Shown here piece after piece: positions 59,538-64,000 of a DNA stretch of 64,000 nt. Origin of the DNA: Neodiprion pinetum (Eukaryota; Arthropoda; Insecta; Hymenoptera; Diprionidae). How positions within the stretch are numbered: position 1 is the first letter of the stretch; each line of letters begins with the position of its first letter. Made by a program: the position numbers and the translations under genes. The notes beneath the pieces are model-generated. The model saw only the letters and a program-made list of their open reading frames with translations. It made no database searches and was not told where the DNA came from. Where the stretch lies: contig NC_060234.1 of the NCBI RefSeq assembly GCF_021155775.2, positions 19,120,526-19,184,525 on the forward strand, written 5' to 3'.

Positions 59538-62500
59538 ATGGCCGTCGAAGCGTATATGGGACTTGCAGAGCAGATGGAGGGGATGTACAATTTACTGAGA
59601 GAGCAACCACCCGGAGAAGAGAATGACGCTGTCATCAATCATTGGACTGATATTGAAATTGCGAATATCCAAGTTCTGCGCGATATTTCCATGCAACGAG
59701 GAACAACCGTTGGTGCGAAAATACGGATCCAACATACGATCACGCTCCTGCAATCTTGGGTGACGAAAATCAAGCAGTTGCAGCAGCGCACAGTGGTGAC
59801 GGGTGAAAATATCGGTACTCCTGCGGGTGTTCAGTGGGACGATGTGGATAGTGCTTTTGCCAGCCGAATCAGAACGGGGGTTGTCACAACTCTCTGTCAT
59901 AAAAATTTTTCGAAAATGCCAAGCATGAAGAGATCTCCATCGAAGTCAAGAGTTTCAACACCTCCAACGTGGCGATTCTCCTCCCATCGAGCGATATAAA
60001 TGGCTGGTTTATACGTGCACGGGGTGATCTGCTATCAAAGGTGGAAGATTTCGAGCAACGCGATTCCAGCTGGAGTATGATTGAGATCCTCAACATCGCT
60101 GTAAATATCAACCGCTATCAGCCTCTCGCCGCGGGAGCTTCAACATTCATCGAGCTGCCCCAAGACATTCGACATAAAAAGGCTGTGATCAACGTGAGGA
60201 ACGAGGACAAAAGATGCCTTCTTTGATCCGTCACAGCAGCCCTCCACCCAGTCAACACTCACACTGAAAGGACAAGCCGTTATCATCGATATATTTCCGA
60301 GTTGGACTGTACAGGTATCAAATTCCCTGCTACTCTACATGATGTCAAAAAGCTTGAGAGATTGAATAATTTGCACATCAATGTATATCGTATAGAATAT
60401 CAAACTTTTTCGCAACATGCAAAATCAAATAAAAGCGTCATCGTGCCAATTTATTTGAGTAAAAATTTGCATAGCGTAAACATTGACACGATCCATCTTC
60501 TAATGGTTGAGAGTAATCCGGAAGACGATATGACTGGTGAGTTTGCACCGAGATTCCACTTTGCTTGGATTAAAGATCTTTCCCGATTGGTGAGCAAACA
60601 ATTGTCCGTTCATGAACACAAAACGTTTTTATGTGTCAGATGTTTGTGCCGCTTTAGCGTGAAACACGCCTACGACAATCATCGACAAGATTGTATTATG
60701 CTAAATAAAGTACGCATGGAATTTCCCAAGTGTAAAGATTTAGTATTTACCAATTTTCAAAACAAAGGCACCGTTCCATTTGTCGTATACGCCGATCTCG
60801 AATGTATATTAATCCCCGAACCCGTAGATGAATTTGAAACTCGTTAGACTTGTGAAATTCAAAAGCATGTCCCGCACAGTGTGGGGTACTACGTACATTG
60901 CGCGTACGATGAGATATTATCGGAGTTCCACGGTAATCGCGGTGTCGATTGCATAGATTGGTTTATGAAACAGCTTATGGATTTATTAATTCAAGTAGAG
61001 TCACGCATCAAAAACATAATTCCGATGAAGTCTCTTACCCAAGTGCAACGCGATCGTCACATGCGCGCAAAGAATTGTTATATTTGCGAAAAACCGTTTA
61101 CCCCTGAGGAGAAAAAGTGTTACGATCACTGTCACTTCACGGGTAAATATCGTGGTCCTGCTCATAATCGGTGTAATTTGAATTTCAGAGAGTCGCACAC
61201 AATTCCAATAGTTTTCCACAATTTGTCCGGTTACAATTCTCACTTTTTAATAAAATCCCTCGCGTCAACTTTCCCCGGTAAAATTACACTGCTACCCATA
61301 AATAAGGAAAAATATATATCCTTCATGAAACGCGTCGATGGACCAATGATGCACTTGAGATTCATCGATTCGTTTCAATTTATGGCTAGCAGCATCGATA
61401 AACTTTCCACATATTTGACCGATACCGATAAACGCATAACACGTAAATTTTATAATAACCCGACTCAGTTCAGTTTGATGACCCGCAAAGGCGTTTTTCC
61501 CTACGAATACGTCGATTGTTGGAGGAAACTCGATGAAACGCGATTACCTGCAAAGACGCATTTCTACTCTCATCTCACCAATTCAAATATTAGGGACGCT
61601 GATTGCGAGCACGCGAAAACTGTTTGGGGGGAATTCCATTTAGAGTCATTGGGTGACTATTCAGATTTATATTTAAAGACCGATGTTCTTCTGCTTGCCG
61701 ATATTTTCGAAAATTTCCGCGCTAGCTGCTTCAAAACATACGATTTAGATCCATTGCACTACTACACTGCACCGAGACTTGCTTTTGACGCGATGCTCAA
61801 GCATACCAATGTAACTTTGCAACTTTTAGACAACCCTGAAATGGTGTTATTTATTGAAAGAGCCATTCGAGGCGGCATAGCACAATGTTCTAATCGACAC
61901 GCTCGGGCCAATAATAGATTCATGGGAAAAGATTATGATCCGAGTAACGTGGAATCGTATCTCATGTATTTTGACGTGAATAACCTGTACGGTGCAGCTA
62001 TGAGCGTGCATTTACCGGTCGGCTCGTTCGAGTGGGAGTATCAGCACATCGATATTACAAACCATCCGGACGATTCGCCGATCGGTTACTTTCGGGAGGT
62101 AGATTTGGACTATCCTGTAGAACTCCACGAGGATCACAAAGACTTGCCTCTTTGTCCCGAGCATTTTACTCCTCCAGGTAGTAAGAACGCCAAACTCGCG
62201 ACCACCCTTCACCCCAAAACAAAGTATATATTGCACTATAGAAATTTGAAGCAGTGTTTGAGTTTAGGATTGAAAGTAACGAAAGTGCACAGAGTTTTAA
62301 AGTTCGCACAATCTCCATGGCTCGAGCCTTACATCATGCTCAACACAGACATGCGTAAGCGGTCGAGGAATGAATTTGAGAAAAACGTTTATAAACTAAT
62401 GAACAACGCGGTGTTCGGTAAGACTATGGAGAATGTGCGAAATCATAAAGATGTTAAATTGGTCACAAAATGGGAGGGAAGAGGTGGTGCGAGAACGCTT

Positions 62501-63134
62501 ATTGCCCGAGCAATCTTTCACAGCTGCACTGTATTTGGCACTGATATGGTTAGCATTGAAATGAATCGTGTCAAAGTTCACTTTGCTAAGCCGATTTACG
62601 TCGGCGCATCAATTCTAGATCTGTCAAAAATCTTTCTCTACGATTTCCACTACAATTATATTAAAACCAACTTTTAGAATAAACAAGCTAAATTGATGTA
62701 TACCGACACAGACAGCCTTATTTATCAATTCAATGTGCCTAATATCTACGATATCATCAAACGTGATGTAGATACAATGTTTGATACCTCTGACTATCCG
62801 CCCGACAATGTGTATGGTATTCCCCTTAGAAACAAGAAACGACTAGGGTTAATGAAGGATGTAAAATAACGGTAAAATTATGACAGAGTTTGTGGGACTG
62901 TGAGCAAAGCTGTACACATTTACTACGATGGGTGAGGATGGGGAAAAATATGACGGTGGCGTAAAAGTGAGTAAGCGTGCCAAGGGTGTAAAAAATTCAT
63001 CGATAAATAGCATCACGTTTGATGATTATAAGCGCTGTCTGATGGCTTACCAAGAGTTGACTCTCCCACAGTATTTAATACGCAGTAAAAAACATGAAGT
63101 AAGCACGATCGTACAAAAAAAATTGGCCCAATAG
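59538..63134 (+). pseudogene. Polinton/Maverick-type family B DNA polymerase, broken
   Basis: The region reads as one large protein-primed-type family B polymerase with the N-terminal extension common in arthropod Polinton/adintovirus-like elements. In order: an N-terminal domain (59538 to about 60300); a Cys/His zinc-finger-like stretch (about 60620-60690); exonuclease motif I, with Asp and Glu in VVYADLEC (60782-60805); an endonuclease VII-like Cys/His module (about 61075-61180); a second exonuclease motif, HNLSGYNSH (about 61216-61245); polymerase motif A, DVNNLYG (about 61970-61995); motif B, KLMNNAVFGK (62393-62422); and motif C, YTDTDS (62699-62716). Breaks: a frame change near 59.92 kb, TGA at 60224-60226 (where relatives have Trp), TAG at 60845-60847, TAG at 62675-62677 just before motif C, a frame change near 62.865 kb, and TGA at 62901-62903. 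The copy cannot encode a full enzyme. In Polintons this enzyme copies the element's own DNA. Confidence 0.88.
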
Positions 63135-63429
63135 CTATAGGATAAACTGTAGCCGTAGAATTGATGTAAATATTTGATGTTTGACGCCTCGGACGATCCA
63201 CCAATGGGGCGGAAACGTTTCACCATCAATACGATGTTTAATGGATTTAAAAATGTGAATTCATATACTTAACAATTATTTATTTATTATTATTAATATA
63301 TCGAGCAATTATTCATATTTATTTGTTTACCACGAGAAAAGTTTTCAGAAAATGAAAAAAAAAGTTTTACAAAAAATAAAATGTGTAATAATCGTATGGA
63401 AAAATTGCATATCATCATCATCATCATCA

Positions 63430-63464
<35 letters not shown>

Positions 63465-63583
63465 GTTATTATTATTTTCATAGTACAGAGTATGGCACAT
63501 GTGCGTACAAAGGAAATAAAATGTGGAAATATTTGTATATTCAAAATCGTTGATTGTAATTCGGAAAATACATACAAATTATG
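63135..63583. other. AT-rich gap between convergent Polinton-type genes
   Basis: No coding segment. Contains the trinucleotide microsatellite and A-rich stretches. Confidence 0.5.
63409..63478 (+). repeat. (ATC)n(ATT)n trinucleotide microsatellite
   Basis: About six ATC units followed by about 15 ATT units. Confidence 0.9.
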
Positions 63584-64000
63584 TTACATGTCTGTTTTAT
63601 TTATCCAACTATTGTGCGAATTATCAAAACCCAACCACTTCACATAGAACAGATTCCCCCGTTTGCGTAATACTTTCTCCACAAGGTAGCCGTCGGGATA
63701 TTTCACTTTGGCGAGCTCTTCCTCGTAGAAGCCCCCCTCGATAGGATGATCTTGATAATCGGTAAGTTTGTAGGTGGGTGGATTGGTATTTTTCACCTCA
63801 CTCACGGTGAATATTTCTGTCGTCCAATTGGGTGTATAGCCTTTTTCGAATACATTCTTGTACTTGCTGATTCGAACTCGATCGCCTACACTGAATTTCC
63901 GCGCTCGATCACTTCGTTTGATTTGCCGAGACTTGTATACGCCTTGATACAGTTGTTTTTCATTGTCCGTGCAGGCATCCACCGGTTTTATTCGAATCGT
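63584..64000 (-). CDS. C-terminal part of Polinton-type integrase with chromodomain
   Basis: A minus-strand frame is open from the window edge to a stop at 63584-63586, about 138 codons, with no break. Near its start, KFSVGDRVRISKYK is the SH3-like C-terminal fold typical of retroviral-type and Polinton integrases. The last 40 residues, VEKVLRKRGNLFYVKWLGF onward, form a chromodomain; the aromatic residues and the Val-Lys-Trp core are present. The catalytic DDE core would lie to the right, outside the window. The enzyme inserts element DNA into the host genome, and the chromodomain probably guides it to chromatin. It faces the polymerase tail to tail, so both probably belong to one element. 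Whether the gene is intact cannot be judged. Confidence 0.85.
   Translation of the reverse strand, partial: TIRIKPVDACTDNEKQLYQGVYKSRQIKRSDRARKFSVGDRVRISKYKNVFEKGYTPNWTTEIFTVSEVKNTNPPTYKLTDYQDHPIEGGFYEEELAKVKYPDGYLVEKVLRKRGNLFYVKWLGFDNSHNSWINKTDM

Noticed and set aside
60881..62677. Treating the central part of the polymerase as a separate intact gene.
   Set aside because: It has no true start codon, lies in the same frame as the stretch before the TAG at 60845, and ends just before the essential motif C.

Overview
This is animal nuclear DNA, most likely from an insect. The genome is AT-rich, genes are split by introns with ordinary splice signals, and three proteins read clearly as arthropod. 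A hymenopteran such as a sawfly would fit, but I cannot prove that from the window. Genes are sparse: about 32 kb on the left has no gene I can name, and the right 5 kb belongs to a decayed Polinton/Maverick-type element.

Layout. 1-32 kb: gene-poor DNA with foldback (inverted-repeat) elements, MITE-like elements, microsatellites and a diverged non-coding duplicate pair (23.5 and 29.6 kb). It also holds a few unidentified coding-like stretches (13.1-13.8, 14.0-14.75 and 6.46-6.79 kb). 32.09-33.77 kb (minus): a complete four-exon secreted S1A serine protease with a brachyurin-like pocket. 34.4-40.8 kb: a cluster of foldback elements, including one with an 8-bp target duplication that ends about 200 bp before the EFR3 start codon. 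41.04-49.85 kb (plus): a complete 16-exon EFR3/stmA gene, 802 codons. 52.13-56.16 kb (minus): an FKBP12 gene, four coding exons plus a 5' leader exon, convergent with EFR3. 56.3-58 kb: an inverted repeat pair enclosing a second copy of the 8-bp-TSD element. 59.5-64 kb: a broken protein-primed-type family B DNA polymerase (plus) facing the C-terminal half of a chromodomain integrase (minus) that runs off the window.

The two housekeeping genes have separate jobs. EFR3 anchors PI4-kinase III alpha at the plasma membrane; FKBP12 is a cytosolic prolyl isomerase. The most notable observation is that the last FKBP12 intron fits a U12-type AT-AC intron exactly at donor, branch site and acceptor. The second theme is the density of long foldback elements. 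Several lie inside introns, so pre-mRNAs would carry long double-stranded hairpins.

All exon models come from reading splice signals and family conservation by eye. No alignment or database search was run, and repeat identities are estimates.
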